Shown in pieces: positions 5,829 through 5,862 of a stretch of 5,862 nucleotides of DNA (the stretch's first letter is position 1; the number at the start of each line of letters is the position of its first letter). Location: contig DDXK01000138.1 in the NCBI GenBank assembly GCA_002347185.1, forward strand, positions 5,994 through 11,855, read 5' to 3'. The notes beneath the pieces are model-generated. The model ran no database searches and was not told the origin of the DNA. It saw only the letters and a list, made by a program, of their open reading frames with translations. The DNA is from Desulfobulbaceae bacterium UBA2262 (lineage in GTDB: Bacteria; Desulfobacterota; Desulfobulbia; Desulfobulbales; Desulfurivibrionaceae). The position numbers and the translations under genes were made by a program.

Positions 5829-5862
5829 AACCCGCGGGACCTTTTGGTTCCGCGGGTTTTTT
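5829..5862 (+). terminator. Rho-independent terminator after lpxC
   Basis: An 11-bp stem (CCCGCGGGACC at 5831-5841 with GGTTCCGCGGG at 5846-5856, one G-T wobble) closes a TTTT loop. It is followed by at least six T that run to the window edge, and AA at 5829-5830 can extend the stem by pairing with the first two T. It lies 26 bp after the lpxC stop and ends that transcription unit. Confidence 0.93.

Overview
The window is a compact, GC-rich block of Gram-negative housekeeping genes for building the cell envelope. It carries the 3' part of murJ (lipid II flippase), rsmE on the opposite strand (16S rRNA uridine methyltransferase), waaA/kdtA (Kdo transferase), lpxK (lipid A 4'-kinase) and lpxC (the committing deacetylase of lipid A synthesis), closed by a strong intrinsic terminator. 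Three lipid A/Kdo genes mean an LPS-making bacterium. The flavour of the proteins (RsmE with a MNLILIEP-type N-terminus and a GLLNGPLGTGT motif, WaaA with ETDFWPN and SERGHNPLEAA, an lpxC outside any cell-division cluster) suggests a deltaproteobacterium/Desulfobacterota member. That placement is an impression from the sequence and was not tested.

Layout. Positions 1-1461 (+) hold MurJ without its first ~37 residues, cut by the window edge. Positions 1470-2222 (-) hold rsmE, wedged between two plus-strand genes: 8 bp separate its stop from the murJ stop, and 5 bp separate its GTG start from the waaA ATG. Positions 2228-3541 (+) are waaA. lpxK (3525-4592, +) overlaps the waaA end by 17 bp and has a near-perfect Shine-Dalgarno inside waaA. 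A 229-bp intergenic region (4593-4821) follows, with candidate promoter elements. lpxC is 4822-5802 (+), and the terminator hairpin with its U-tract is at 5829-5862.

How the genes work together. LpxC starts lipid A synthesis, LpxK phosphorylates the disaccharide late in the pathway, and WaaA adds Kdo to give Kdo-lipid A. MurJ flips the peptidoglycan precursor lipid II. RsmE matures the ribosome and has no direct link to the envelope. waaA-lpxK looks like a translationally coupled pair. lpxC seems to be its own transcription unit.

I found no unknown defence, mobile or biosynthetic system here. The most interesting signal is architectural. rsmE is an antisense gene embedded in a plus-strand array, and a very good sigma70-type promoter (TTGACG, 17 bp, TACAAT on the minus strand) lies inside the first codons of waaA. 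The rsmE and waaA transcripts would therefore overlap at their 5' ends, and readthrough from murJ to waaA would be antisense to the whole of rsmE. A second point is a candidate sigma54 (-24/-12) element upstream of lpxC.
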